Source: Bacteroidaceae bacterium (GTDB lineage Bacteria > Bacteroidota > Bacteroidia > Bacteroidales > Bacteroidaceae). Taken from it: a stretch of 33,901 nt of DNA. Shown here one piece after another: positions 1 to 8,303 of the stretch. The stretch spans positions 1-33,901 of the forward strand of contig CABIXF010000043.1 in NCBI GenBank assembly GCA_902362595.1. Direction: 5' to 3'. The notes beneath the pieces were generated by a model. The model saw only the letters and a program-made list of their open reading frames with translations. It had not been told where the DNA came from and did not search any database. Each line of letters opens with the position of its first letter. Position 1 is the stretch's first letter. A program made the translations under genes and the position numbers.

Positions 1-68
1 TCGGATAAGCTGATTGACGATAGGATTATATTGAACCCAATCCTAACTTCTTACTACAGAAGTATTTA

Positions 69-1181
69 TCAAGCGACCAATCTGGGCGCACTGGCGTATA
101 TCTGTGTCGTGCCTATCTCTTTATGTCCGAGTAGTTTCTGTACCGTGTAAATGTCAGCTCCAAGGTCAAGCATAAGCACGGCAAAGGTATGCCGTCCGGA
201 GTGAAATGTTATGTCCTTTGTTATCCCTGCTCTCATAGCCCACATTCTCAATTCAGTTATCATGTATGAACTGTATTTGAATCCGACAAAAACACGATCA
301 TCCGCTTTTCTTCTTTCACCCATGTATTGTACAGCCTGTGGATTTATGTCGAGGTATTCCTGTCCTCCGGTCTTTTTCTGTTTGAACACAATACGGGTAA
401 AATCTCCCTGTTGCTGAACTTCACGCCAGCGCATCTTTTCAATATCGCTCTTTCTAAGCCCTGTCAGACACGAGAATAAAAAGGCGTTTTTCAAAGCCGG
501 GTATTTACAGTGCGTTGCAGCCATAGCCCGCACTTCATCAATAGTAAGGTAACTACGTTCCGTTTCCCCTTGTTTGAAGCCCTCTATGCCACGCAAAGGG
601 TTATGTGGCATAATTCTGTCCTCGAAAGCCTGATTGATACAGGCACGCAATTTATTAAAATAGCTAACCTTACTGTTTTGTGACAAAGGCTTCATTACTT
701 CGTCTGTCTTGATGTGTTTTCTTTTATCCCGGCAACGGGCTGTTTTATCAAGATACTTTTTGAAGCCCTCAATCCATTCCGGGGTTACGTCTTTGAATGT
801 CATACCCGGTTTACAGTATCTTTCAAGATGTTTAAGGCAACTGTACCAGTTACCCCAATTCCCCAAACTTTCGGGATTCCCTTTCCTCTTTTCGCACATC
901 GCCTTATAATAGTCGAGGAAATTTGTGTCAAGTTTGTAGGCTGCATTGAAGCCATATTCTCCGTTCTGCAGTTCTACCAACCGTTTTCCCCGTATTGCTT
1001 CTGCAAGCTGCATGGTCTGTCGGTTCTTTTCCCTGTCGGCTTTTGTCTTTTCTTCAATAAGGTATAATTTTAGATACTCGTAAGAGCGTTTACCGTTAAG
1101 GTATATATCAAGATAAAGCGATGTTCGCCCGGTGGAAGTCTTCCGCTTCCGCAACCGGATAGGTTCTTTGGAATTACTCAT
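69..1181 (-). CDS. Tyrosine recombinase / integrase of an integrative element
   Basis: This is a site-specific recombinase that would integrate and excise a mobile element by a tyrosine-DNA intermediate. Numbered from the ATG at 1181 (370 aa), an N-terminal arm-binding region (about 1-80) is followed by a SAM-like core-binding domain (about 85-190) and a catalytic domain. The catalytic residues are visible: R243 in TGLRKSD, H327 and R330 in HSGRH, H353 in LGHK, and Y362 in QIYAS. Only eight residues follow the tyrosine, a shorter tail than is usual in Bacteroidota integrases. An upstream TTG start at 1220 is possible, but the ATG fits the usual basic N-terminus better. The gene ends 68 bp from the window edge, so the element presumably extends to the left. 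Its position immediately beyond the 3' end of mnmE suggests that mnmE is the target. The family is certain; the element type is unknown. Confidence 0.93.
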   Translation of the reverse strand: MSNSKEPIRLRKRKTSTGRTSLYLDIYLNGKRSYEYLKLYLIEEKTKADREKNRQTMQLAEAIRGKRLVELQNGEYGFNAAYKLDTNFLDYYKAMCEKRKGNPESLGNWGNWYSCLKHLERYCKPGMTFKDVTPEWIEGFKKYLDKTARCRDKRKHIKTDEVMKPLSQNSKVSYFNKLRACINQAFEDRIMPHNPLRGIEGFKQGETERSYLTIDEVRAMAATHCKYPALKNAFLFSCLTGLRKSDIEKMRWREVQQQGDFTRIVFKQKKTGGQEYLDINPQAVQYMGERRKADDRVFVGFKYSSYMITELRMWAMRAGITKDITFHSGRHTFAVLMLDLGADIYTVQKLLGHKEIGTTQIYASAPRLVA

Positions 1182-1359
1182 TTTTGTTGCTTTTGTTGCT
1201 GAATTTGGTTTGAGCAACAAAATAACAACAAAAAAACGACAAAACGAATATTATCAATGCAAAATTACTACTTTGATTATAGCAATTGTAAATAACTGTG
1301 TTATTGCAGATTATTTCGCTTTGATAATATCCGTTTTGTATTTGAATTGAGCAACAAAA
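1182..1359. repeat. Four copies of AGCAACAAAA flanking the integrase start, next to mnmE
   Basis: The 10-mer AGCAACAAAA occurs at 1213-1222 and 1350-1359, and its complement TTTTGTTGCT at 1182-1191 and 1191-1200. The copies at 1191-1200 and 1213-1222 form a perfect inverted repeat with a 12-nt loop. The direct copies extend to the shared 13-mer TTGAGCAACAAAA at 1210-1222 and 1347-1359. A further dyad, AATAAC-TGT-GTTATT, lies at 1291-1305, and a leftward -7-like box TAATTTTG at 1260-1267. The arrangement resembles recombinase or excisionase binding sites at an element end, with the outermost copy only 8 bp from the mnmE stop codon. The repeats are seen directly; the function is inferred. Confidence 0.6.
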
Positions 1360-1367
1360 AAGCCGCT

Positions 1368-2819
1368 TCACTTGCCGATGCAAAAATGCTTGAAAATATT
1401 CCCCAGCACCTCATCGGTCGTGATTTCCCCGCCCACAATCTCTGCCAGGTGGAAGAGACACTCACGGAGGTCTTGTGAAACCAAGTCACCGGAAAGATGT
1501 AGGGTCAGTCCGTCCTGTACGCGGTGAATAGCCTCCAACGCGTGACTCAAGGCCTCGTAGTGACGGATGTTGCTCACCACCACATCGTTCTGTGAGAGGT
1601 CGGGCAGGGCGGCGAAGTCCACCAACTGCTTCTGAAGCTGAGAAAGTCCCTCTTTCTGCTTGGCCGAAAGAAAAAGCACACATACGCCCTCCGGCAAATC
1701 GGGGAGAGCCGCTTTCAGGCGAGCAAGTTGTGCATCCGTCGAAGAAGCAGTATTATCCGTAAAAGGTTCTGCCGATGAAAGCAAATCCGCCTTGTTGAGC
1801 ACAATCACCAGGTGTTTGCCTTTGCAGCGGGGTAGAATCTTTCCGGCCAGTTCACGGTATTGCTTCTCGGCACAAGTGGCGTCGATGACCCAAAGCACGA
1901 TATCGGCTTGATCCAGTTTCTGGAAACTCCGCTCGATACCCAGACTTTCGATGGTGTCGGTCGTTTCACGGATACCTGCCGTATCGATAAAGCGGAAGGT
2001 GATGCCGCCCAGGTTCATCGTATCCTCGATGACGTCGCGCGTGGTACCGTGAATGTCGCTCACGATGGCGCGTTCTTCGTTCAGGAGGGCATTCAGCAGG
2101 GTAGACTTCCCGGCATTGGTTTCGCCTACGATGGCCACGGGAACCCCGTTTTTGAGGGCATTTCCTACGCTGAACGTATTCACCAGGTGATGGATGACGT
2201 GCTCAATCTGACGGGCGATGTCTTCCAGTTCCGAACGGTCGGCAAATTCCAGTTCCTCATGGTCGCTGAAATCAAGCTCCAGTTCCATGAGGGAGGTGAG
2301 GAGGAGCAACTTGTCGCGCAGGGTGGCCAGTTCCCGACTGAATCCGCCGCGCATCTGGTTCATGGCCATGCGATGGGTGGCAGCAGAGGTAGAGGCGATG
2401 AGGTCGGCCACCGCTTCGGCCTGGCTCAAATCCATCTTGCCGTTCAGGAAAGCACGCTGGGTGTATTCCCCCGGTCCGGCGGCACGGCATCCTTGCCGGA
2501 TAAGGAGTTGCATCACCTGTTGGAGAATGTAGCTCGAACCGTGGCAGGAGATTTCCGTGGAGTCTTCTCCCGTGTAGGAATGAGGGCCTCGGAAAAGGCT
2601 GACCAGCACTTCGTCGATAATCTCTCCTTCAGGACTAAGGATGTGGCCGAAGGTGAGGGTATAGGGTTCGCGTTCAGCCAGCGGTTTACCGGAAACGGGC
2701 TTGAAAATGCGGTCGGTGAGGGTGATGGCTTCCGGACCCGACACGCGGATGGTGCCGATGGCTCCACCTTGGGCGGTAGCGATGGCACAGATGGTATCTT
2801 GGGTTTGTAGTATGTTCAC
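1368..2819 (-). CDS. mnmE: tRNA modification GTPase MnmE
   Basis: MnmE works with MnmG to make the 5-carboxymethylaminomethyl group on wobble uridine 34 of certain tRNAs. At 483 aa the protein is full length for the family. It has the N-terminal tetrahydrofolate-binding domain (about 1-120), a helical domain, and an inserted GTPase domain with G1 GETNAGKS (232-239), the TTRD G2 segment (259-262), G3 DTAG (279-282) and G4 NKAD (342-345). It ends in the invariant CIGK, whose Cys480 is essential in the family. The ATG at 2819 gives the standard N-terminus. The 3' end of mnmE (trmE/thdF) is a known integration target, for example of Salmonella genomic island 1, which fits the integrase lying 187 bp away. 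The C-terminus here is intact. Confidence 0.98.
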   Translation of the reverse strand: MNILQTQDTICAIATAQGGAIGTIRVSGPEAITLTDRIFKPVSGKPLAEREPYTLTFGHILSPEGEIIDEVLVSLFRGPHSYTGEDSTEISCHGSSYILQQVMQLLIRQGCRAAGPGEYTQRAFLNGKMDLSQAEAVADLIASTSAATHRMAMNQMRGGFSRELATLRDKLLLLTSLMELELDFSDHEELEFADRSELEDIARQIEHVIHHLVNTFSVGNALKNGVPVAIVGETNAGKSTLLNALLNEERAIVSDIHGTTRDVIEDTMNLGGITFRFIDTAGIRETTDTIESLGIERSFQKLDQADIVLWVIDATCAEKQYRELAGKILPRCKGKHLVIVLNKADLLSSAEPFTDNTASSTDAQLARLKAALPDLPEGVCVLFLSAKQKEGLSQLQKQLVDFAALPDLSQNDVVVSNIRHYEALSHALEAIHRVQDGLTLHLSGDLVSQDLRECLFHLAEIVGGEITTDEVLGNIFKHFCIGK

Positions 2820-2844
2820 GTGTGTATTGCTTTTAAAATCCTTG

Positions 2845-2852
2845 CAAAGATA
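2845..2852 (-). promoter_or_regulatory. Candidate -7 box for mnmE
   Basis: TATCTTTG on the minus strand matches the Bacteroidota -7 consensus TAnnTTTG exactly and lies 25 bp upstream of the mnmE ATG. No matching TTTG -33 element is seen at the expected distance. Confidence 0.45.
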
Positions 2853-2890
2853 CGGTTTTCGGGTTACATCCGGAAGGGGAGCCGACAGAT

Positions 2891-3382
2891 TTATGCGGGC
2901 AGGTAGAGGGTTTTCACCAGCAGGTCGACCACTTTTTCGAGGTATTTGCGATCGGTTTCATCGAAGGTAGCCAACTGGTCGCTGTCGATGTCAAGCACGC
3001 CCCGGACTTCTCCGTTGGCCGTCATCGGCACGACGATTTCGGAGCGGGAGAGGGAACTGCAGGCGATATGGCCGGGAAACTGGTCCACATCGGGTACGAC
3101 TTGGGTACGGGCTTCGGCCCAGGCGGTACCGCATACACCGCGGCCTTTCTTGATGCGGTAGCAGGCCACGCTGCCTTGGAACGGGCCGAGGTGAAGCTCG
3201 CCTTCGTGTACCAGATAGAAGCCTACCCAGAAGAATCCGAAGGCTTCTTTCAGGGCGGCACTGGTGTTGGCCAATATACTGATTTCGTTTTTCTCGCCTT
3301 CAATCAGGGGAGCGAATTGTTCAAGGAACTGGACATAGCGCTGACGCTTGTCGGTAAGGGTGGATTTAAAACTTGCTTCCAT
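2891..3382 (-). CDS. msrC: Free methionine-(R)-sulfoxide reductase (GAF domain)
   Basis: The enzyme reduces free L-methionine-(R)-sulfoxide in the cytoplasm, using thioredoxin as donor in characterised homologs. The 163-aa protein is a single GAF domain and carries the fRMsr signature: GPFQG followed by C74, C84 in GRGVCGTA, and C108 in GHIACSSLSRSEIVVP. The spacing of 10 and 24 residues is the same as for the three active-site cysteines of the E. coli enzyme (84, 94, 118), so a functional reductase is likely rather than a generic sensory GAF protein. The gene sits 71 bp upstream of mnmE in the same direction and just after a terminator, so it probably has its own promoter. Confidence 0.93.
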   Translation of the reverse strand: MEASFKSTLTDKRQRYVQFLEQFAPLIEGEKNEISILANTSAALKEAFGFFWVGFYLVHEGELHLGPFQGSVACYRIKKGRGVCGTAWAEARTQVVPDVDQFPGHIACSSLSRSEIVVPMTANGEVRGVLDIDSDQLATFDETDRKYLEKVVDLLVKTLYLPA

Positions 3383-3402
3383 GTAGATAATTTTTCAGAC
3401 AG

Positions 3403-3437
3403 AAAAACAGGCTCTCTTCCGGAGAAGGGAACCTGTT
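3403..3437 (-). terminator. Rho-independent terminator after the nucleoside phosphorylase gene
   Basis: On the minus strand AACAGG (3432-3437) pairs with CCTGTT (3406-3411). An inner CTTC-TCCG-GAAG hairpin lies between them, and a run of five T follows. It starts 18 bp after the phosphorylase stop codon at 3455 and lies before the msrC start. Confidence 0.75.
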
Positions 3438-3454
3438 GATTGATAATTAATTTA

Positions 3455-4333
3455 CTAGATTCTTTCGAGGACGACTTTAATCAGGTCGTCGATTTTGCTC
3501 TTGTATCCGGTGTTGGCTTCCTTGGCTACGCGGTTGGCAATGACCATGCACACGGTGGTGGCTTTATGGCCTTGCAGACGGGCCAGTCCGGCCAGGGCAG
3601 AGCTTTCCATTTCGAAGTTGGTGATGCGGTGTCCCTGGTACTCGAAGCTTTCGATTTTCTCGTTCTGGTGCGGATCAGCCAAGGGGATACGGAGCTGACG
3701 TCCTTGCGGACCGAAGAAACCACCACATGCCACGGTTACGCCGCGTACCATGTCGGTGCCGGCGATGCGGTCCACCAGTTCCTTGTCGGCATGAATTACG
3801 TAGGGAGCCGGGGCGCAGAGGTTACCTGTCCAGCCCAGGTGGTTAAGCAGAGCGCGTTCCATGGGCAGGTCGCACACGGCGTTGCGTCCTTCGTAAAAGT
3901 TCAGGAGGCCGTCGAATCCCACAGAGACTTCGGAACAGATGAAGGTGCCTACGGGCGTGTAGGATTGCAGGCCGCCGCAGGTACCGATGCGCACGATTTC
4001 CAGCTGTCGGAAGGTGTCGTTTTCTTCGCGGGTCTGGAAGTTGATGTTGGCCAGCGCATCGATTTCATTCATCACGATGTCGATGTTATCGCACCCGATG
4101 CCGGTAGAGGTCACCATGATGCGTTTGCCTTTGTAGGTACCGGTGACGGTACGAAACTCACGGCTTTCCACTTCACATTCGCGGGTGTCGAAGTGGGAAG
4201 CTACGAGGGCCACACGTCCGGGGTCACCCACCAGAATAATTTTGTCGGCCAGGTGCTCCGGTTTCACGTGGAGATGGAATACAGAACCGTCTTCGTTGAT
4301 GATCAGTTCTGAAGGAGGAAAATACTTTTTCAT
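3455..4333 (-). CDS. Nucleoside phosphorylase (uridine phosphorylase family)
   Basis: This is a phosphorylase of the PNP/UDP family, which cleaves nucleosides with phosphate to free base and ribose-1-phosphate in salvage. The visible family signatures are the phosphate-binding VGDPGR segment, TSTGIGCDN, RIGTCGG and the nucleoside-binding NFEMESS near residue 240. The FEMESS motif fits uridine phosphorylase best, but purine specificity cannot be excluded by eye. An ATG at 4333 (292 aa, MKKYFPPSEL) is chosen over a TTG seven codons upstream because homologs of this type start near this point. It lies 38 bp downstream of floA and ends at a clear terminator, so it may be the last gene of the floA transcript. 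Confidence 0.9.
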   Translation of the reverse strand: MKKYFPPSELIINEDGSVFHLHVKPEHLADKIILVGDPGRVALVASHFDTRECEVESREFRTVTGTYKGKRIMVTSTGIGCDNIDIVMNEIDALANINFQTREENDTFRQLEIVRIGTCGGLQSYTPVGTFICSEVSVGFDGLLNFYEGRNAVCDLPMERALLNHLGWTGNLCAPAPYVIHADKELVDRIAGTDMVRGVTVACGGFFGPQGRQLRIPLADPHQNEKIESFEYQGHRITNFEMESSALAGLARLQGHKATTVCMVIANRVAKEANTGYKSKIDDLIKVVLERI

Positions 4334-4371
4334 GTGTGTTACGTTTTTAGTCAAGTAAAGTTTATGTCTTC

Positions 4372-5373
4372 TTATTTGCCGATGGGTTCGTGTCCGGCAG
4401 GATGGGAATCCGGTCGGGCAATGCTGCTTCGCATGTCGGTATCAGCTTGGATGTTCTTCATCCGGTAGTAGTCCATGATACCCAAGTTACCCGTACGGAA
4501 GGCTTCGGCCATGGCTTTGGGCACTTCGGCTTCGGCTTGAATCACGTTGGCACGGGCTTCTTCGGCTTTGGCTTTCATTTCCTGTTCCAGGGCTACGGCC
4601 ATGGCGCGGCGTTCCTCGGCCTTGGCCTGGGCGATGTTCTTGTCGGCATTGGCCTGGTCAATCTGCAGGGAAGCTCCGATGTTACGGCCAATGTCGATGT
4701 CGGCAATATCAATGGAAAGAATCTCGAAGGCAGTACCGGCATCCAGTCCCTTGCGCAGCACGAGCTTGGAGATGGAATCGGGGTTTTCGAGTACCGACTT
4801 ATGGTTTTCGGAGGAACCGATGGAAGAGACAATGCCTTCGCCTACACGGGCCAGTACGGTGTCTTCACCGGCTCCACCCACCAGTTGGCGGATGTTGGCG
4901 CGTACGGTCACACGGGCCTTGGCAATGAGCTGGATACCGTCCTTGGCCACGGCGGTGACAGGAGGAGTATCAATCACTTTCGGGTTGACCGACATCTGTA
5001 CGGCTTCGAACACGTCACGTCCGGCCAGGTCAATCCCCGTCGCCATCTGGAAAGACAGTTCGATATTGGCCTTTGAAGCCGACACGAGGGCGTGTACCAC
5101 CTTCTCCACGTGTCCGCCGGCCATGTAGTGAGCCTCCAGTTCATCGCGGGTAATGGTACTCAGTCCAGCTTTATGGGCCTCAATCATGGCAGGTACGATG
5201 ACGTAGGGCGGCACGTTACGGATGCGCATCAAGAACAGCTGGATAAGCGAAATCTTGACGCCCGATACCTTGGCCGAGAGCCAGAGAAAGAAAGGCACGT
5301 AGTGGAAAAAAATGACCAGGAAGATGATGACACCTCCGGCCAAAATAAAGGGGAGATAAGCGGGATTAATCAT
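4372..5373 (-). CDS. floA: Flotillin-like protein FloA
   Basis: This is a bacterial flotillin-like scaffold, a membrane-anchored oligomer that organises functional membrane microdomains in characterised relatives. A hydrophobic hairpin or membrane segment spans roughly residues 8-32, followed by the SPFH/PHB-like region and then a long Ala/Glu/Lys-rich coiled coil (about 245-300). The protein ends in the family-typical [12 protein letters not shown] segment. At 333 aa it is full length. The upstream neighbour nfeD (48 bp away, same strand) is the standard flotillin partner, so co-transcription and a shared membrane complex are likely. The family is certain, but no specific client can be inferred here. 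Confidence 0.95.
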   Translation of the reverse strand: MINPAYLPFILAGGVIIFLVIFFHYVPFFLWLSAKVSGVKISLIQLFLMRIRNVPPYVIVPAMIEAHKAGLSTITRDELEAHYMAGGHVEKVVHALVSASKANIELSFQMATGIDLAGRDVFEAVQMSVNPKVIDTPPVTAVAKDGIQLIAKARVTVRANIRQLVGGAGEDTVLARVGEGIVSSIGSSENHKSVLENPDSISKLVLRKGLDAGTAFEILSIDIADIDIGRNIGASLQIDQANADKNIAQAKAEERRAMAVALEQEMKAKAEEARANVIQAEAEVPKAMAEAFRTGNLGIMDYYRMKNIQADTDMRSSIARPDSHPAGHEPIGK

Positions 5374-5421
5374 ATACGTTAGATTTAAAAGTGAATACAG
5401 AAAGAAGGGTGAACGTAAAGT

Positions 5422-5886
5422 TTACGCATGTTTCACGTACACCGTGGTCTCGTTGATGCGGACAATCTCTACCGGCGTCTTCTCGTCGATGAATCCGTCG
5501 GCCGACTGCACTTCGATGATGTGTCCGTTGAAGTCGGCGTTGCCAATCAGGGTCAGGCGGGTGACGCTCATACCCCGGTCACCGGGTTTCAGATCCATTC
5601 CCTCAAGAGGAGAGGGGCGGTAGTCGAGGGTTTTCTTCAGCGACAGGCGGTCGACGGTCTTGGAGCGCATGAACCACCATGTTACGCCAATGATGCCTAG
5701 TAAAGAGACACCGATGGTGAGGAATCCGGCCTGTGAACCGAGTGAGGTAAAGGCGGAATAAATGGCATAGAGGATGCACACCGCGGCTCCGATTCCCGCC
5801 ACGCTGATGCCGGGAATCAGGAAGACTTCGATGGCAAAGAGTATCAGGCCTCCAATGATGAGTGCGATGATAATCAGTGTTTCCAT
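5422..5886 (-). CDS. NfeD-like membrane protein, FloA partner
   Basis: A short NfeD protein (154 aa) with three hydrophobic segments, near residues 3-26, 31-46 and 55-73, then a soluble C-terminal beta-rich OB-fold domain (about 95-154). The segment GMSVTRLTLIGNADFNG is typical of NfeD C-terminal domains. There is no N-terminal ClpP-like serine protease domain, so this is the short, non-proteolytic class. It starts 12 bp after the TPR gene ends and is followed by floA. NfeD/flotillin pairing is widespread, and the protein probably sits in the inner membrane and supports flotillin assembly. Confidence 0.93.
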   Translation of the reverse strand: METLIIIALIIGGLILFAIEVFLIPGISVAGIGAAVCILYAIYSAFTSLGSQAGFLTIGVSLLGIIGVTWWFMRSKTVDRLSLKKTLDYRPSPLEGMDLKPGDRGMSVTRLTLIGNADFNGHIIEVQSADGFIDEKTPVEIVRINETTVYVKHA

Positions 5887-5898
5887 GGTATGTGTGTA

Positions 5899-7317
5899 TT
5901 AAAGGTTCTTCAATGTCTTGATTTCTGTGTTCCGGATGTCAAGGGTAAGAACTTCGATTTCCTTGTGCAACTCTTTCACTCGTTTTTCGCGGTCGAGAAT
6001 GCCCGGAGTCAGTTCTTTCTTCATCCCAAGGCTTCCGGAGGCATATTTGCTTCGGCTTTGCACGAGCAATTCACTGATGGCTTCCAGGTCTTTTTCCTTT
6101 TGCTGAAATTGTTGGTATTTTTGGCGTGCTTCAGCCGAACGGAAATCGTCCAGATTATGGTAAATGGCATTATCGTTCACGACAAAACGAAAATCACCTT
6201 TCTTCCGGCTTTCATTTTCTCCGTACATCACCTGTGCCAGTTGTTGTTTGGCTAGTCGGACTTTGTCTGCATCGTTCCAGGTATGGCGGATACCGTTCAG
6301 CATGGCAATATTGGTCAGTAGTCCCGGATCTGTAGAATCATAATCGTATACTTGTTTGGAACTGTTGGGGGCAAACACATAGACGCAGATCTTACCCTCG
6401 GGCTGGTAACGATCGGAGGCGAACCATCCTAAATCGTTAAAGTCGTCGATGGCATACATGTAGTCATTGAAAGGAGAATTAAAAGGGAATCCTATATTGT
6501 CTGGCTTCAGGTAGCTCCCGTCTTCTGTATCGTAGCGTGTGATAAAAATGTCGTAGCCTCCCAGACTTTCTTCACCTTTGGCCGCAAAATAAAGGGTGAT
6601 ACCGTCGGAATTGATGAAAGGATAATTCAAATCCGTACCCGCATCCTCCAGTCCTTTGACTTTCTCAGGAGTACTCCAGTTGTTTCCCAATGTCGCACTG
6701 ATATAAAGGGCTTTATGTTCTCCTCCTGAGAGATAGCGGGAAAGGATTTTTTTATCTTTTATTCCATTGGTAAATTCCGTACAGTCATTCTCACCGGTAA
6801 GGGCTATTTTCCCGGATTCTTCATTGATTTTGTATGCCTGAAGAAAATCATTTTTGTCGACGACAAAACTGTCAATCACGGCTACCTTCTCCACGCCTCG
6901 CATCATGCGGGCTCCCATCCGGTACCGGTTCATCAGTTCATCTAGATTCGATGTGTCCTGATTTTTCCGTTCCATCCAATAGATATGGTCTTCCAGGTTT
7001 TCGATGGCTTCGTCAAAACGGTAAAGATCGAAATAGGCTTTACTCAAATAAAGAAACGCATTGATGACCTTGCGTTCAGCACTTTTCTCCAAATAAGGAA
7101 CCGATTCCTGCAGTTCACCGGTTTCGTAGCAGCATGCGCCATACCAGAAGTTATAGTTTGCATTTGAAGGAGCCTGTTTGACCAACCGTTTGAATACAGG
7201 TTTTGCTTTGTCGAACTGCTTGTCGTTGAACCATTTTTGTGCCTGGCTCAGAGTCTGTGCGGAAACTCCTCCGATGCAACAAAGAGCTAAAAGGGGAAGT
7301 ATGTATTTTTTTTTCAT
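5899..7317 (-). CDS. Exported TPR and PD40 beta-propeller protein
   Basis: An exported protein of 472 aa. The signal peptide is clear (about 1-20, cleavage after VSAQ or nearby). Residues 23-130 form tetratricopeptide-like helices with the repeated pattern of W-F-x-x-K-x-F-x-x-A. Residues about 180-330 contain WD40-like beta-propeller (PD40) blades, for example NSDGITLYFAAKG followed by GGYDIFIT, and LGWFASDR. The C-terminus (about 400-472) is a charged coiled coil. Bacteroidota proteins with this TPR+PD40 order often end in an OmpA domain, which is absent here. It is probably a periplasmic or outer-membrane-associated scaffold. The function is unknown. It lies first in the leftward run, 12 bp before nfeD. 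Confidence 0.85.
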   Translation of the reverse strand: MKKKYILPLLALCCIGGVSAQTLSQAQKWFNDKQFDKAKPVFKRLVKQAPSNANYNFWYGACCYETGELQESVPYLEKSAERKVINAFLYLSKAYFDLYRFDEAIENLEDHIYWMERKNQDTSNLDELMNRYRMGARMMRGVEKVAVIDSFVVDKNDFLQAYKINEESGKIALTGENDCTEFTNGIKDKKILSRYLSGGEHKALYISATLGNNWSTPEKVKGLEDAGTDLNYPFINSDGITLYFAAKGEESLGGYDIFITRYDTEDGSYLKPDNIGFPFNSPFNDYMYAIDDFNDLGWFASDRYQPEGKICVYVFAPNSSKQVYDYDSTDPGLLTNIAMLNGIRHTWNDADKVRLAKQQLAQVMYGENESRKKGDFRFVVNDNAIYHNLDDFRSAEARQKYQQFQQKEKDLEAISELLVQSRSKYASGSLGMKKELTPGILDREKRVKELHKEIEVLTLDIRNTEIKTLKNL

Positions 7318-7340
7318 CGTTTCTGTGTCTAAAAGTTTCT

Positions 7341-7348
7341 CAAATGTA
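7341..7348 (-). promoter_or_regulatory. Candidate -7 box for the TPR-nfeD-floA run
   Basis: TACATTTG on the minus strand matches TAnnTTTG exactly and ends 23 bp upstream of the TPR gene ATG. No clear -33 TTTG is present. The rest of the 7318-7484 interval is AT-rich, and I see no gene in it. Confidence 0.45.
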
Positions 7349-7484
7349 GGAATATTCTGGGAATTATGCCATTTTCTGTTCCCTATTTTTCTTTTTTACG
7401 TGGAACTTTGAGCATTTTAGTTTTGCGAATATAACAAATAATGCAATAATTCAAAACAATATGCTTCATAAAAAACTGTAACCG

Positions 7485-7517
7485 TTTCCTGTTATTCGGG
7501 TGTTTTTCGTAATTTCG
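7485..7517 (+). promoter_or_regulatory. Candidate promoter for the ttcA-like gene
   Basis: TTTC (7485-7488) and TAATTTCG (7510-7517) are separated by 21 bp, close to the Bacteroidota TTTG-N19-21-TAnnTTTG pattern with one mismatch in each box. The chosen ATG lies 21 bp further on. Confidence 0.35.
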
Positions 7518-7538
7518 CCGCCGTTTAAAAACAAATAT

Positions 7539-8300
7539 ATGGGAAAAATGACGGAAGAAGACCGCCTGATGCGCCGTATCAACCAGCGGTTCATGAAAGG
7601 GGTGATGAAATACAATCTGATAGAAGAAGGCGACCGAATCCTGGTGGGCCTTTCGGGTGGGAAAGACTCACTGGCCTTGCTGGAGTTGCTGGCTTTGCGT
7701 TCACGCATCTACAAGCCTAAATTTTCAGTGGTGGCAGCTCATGTGGTGATGAAGAACATCGCCTACGAGTCCGACCAGACCTATCTGCGCGAGTATGCCG
7801 AGAACCTGGGGGTACCGTATGTGTGCTATGAAACGGAGTTCGACCCGTCGACCGACAACCGGAAATCTCCGTGTTTCCTGTGTTCGTGGAATCGGCGAAA
7901 GGCGCTCTTTACCGTGGCCAAGGAGCACGGATGCAACAAAATCGCGTTGGGACACCACATGGACGACATTCTAGAGACTTTGCTCATGAACATGACCTTC
8001 CAAGGGGCTTTCAGCACCATGCCGCCGCGGCTCGTAATGCGCAAGTTCGACATGACGATTATCCGTCCCATGTGTCTGGTACACGAAGCCGACTTGAAGG
8101 AAATGGCTGCTCTCCGGGGATTCCGCAAGCAGGTGAAGAATTGTCCGTATGAAAAAGACTCCCATCGCTCGGACATGAAAGAGGTGCTGGCCCGATTAGA
8201 AGCCATGAATCCGGAAGCACGTTACAGTCTGTGGGGGAGCATGAACAACATCCAGCGCGACCTTCTTCCGATGGAGAGTGAAGAGGATTCGCTCGGTTAA
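7539..8300 (+). CDS. ttcA: TtcA-like tRNA 2-thiocytidine synthetase
   Basis: This is a PP-loop ATPase that activates cytidine 32 of tRNA by adenylation for sulfur insertion, using an iron-sulfur cluster in characterised TtcA. From the ATG at 7539 (253 aa) the visible motifs are the PP-loop SGGKDS (39-44), a C112-x2-C115 pair in PCFLCSW, GHHMDD (138-143), and a third cysteine, C202 in KNCPYE. This three-cysteine layout corresponds to the cluster ligands of E. coli TtcA. A GTG 13 codons upstream is rejected because it would overlap the candidate promoter. The related lysidine synthetase TilS is less likely because it lacks this cysteine set. Confidence 0.88.
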   Translation: MGKMTEEDRLMRRINQRFMKGVMKYNLIEEGDRILVGLSGGKDSLALLELLALRSRIYKPKFSVVAAHVVMKNIAYESDQTYLREYAENLGVPYVCYETEFDPSTDNRKSPCFLCSWNRRKALFTVAKEHGCNKIALGHHMDDILETLLMNMTFQGAFSTMPPRLVMRKFDMTIIRPMCLVHEADLKEMAALRGFRKQVKNCPYEKDSHRSDMKEVLARLEAMNPEARYSLWGSMNNIQRDLLPMESEEDSLG

Positions 8301-8303
8301 GTC

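Noticed and set aside
3440..4312. Long rightward open frame (290 codons)
   Set aside because: It is the complement of the nucleoside phosphorylase gene; its translation is low-complexity and matches no family, and the opposite strand carries clear phosphorylase motifs.
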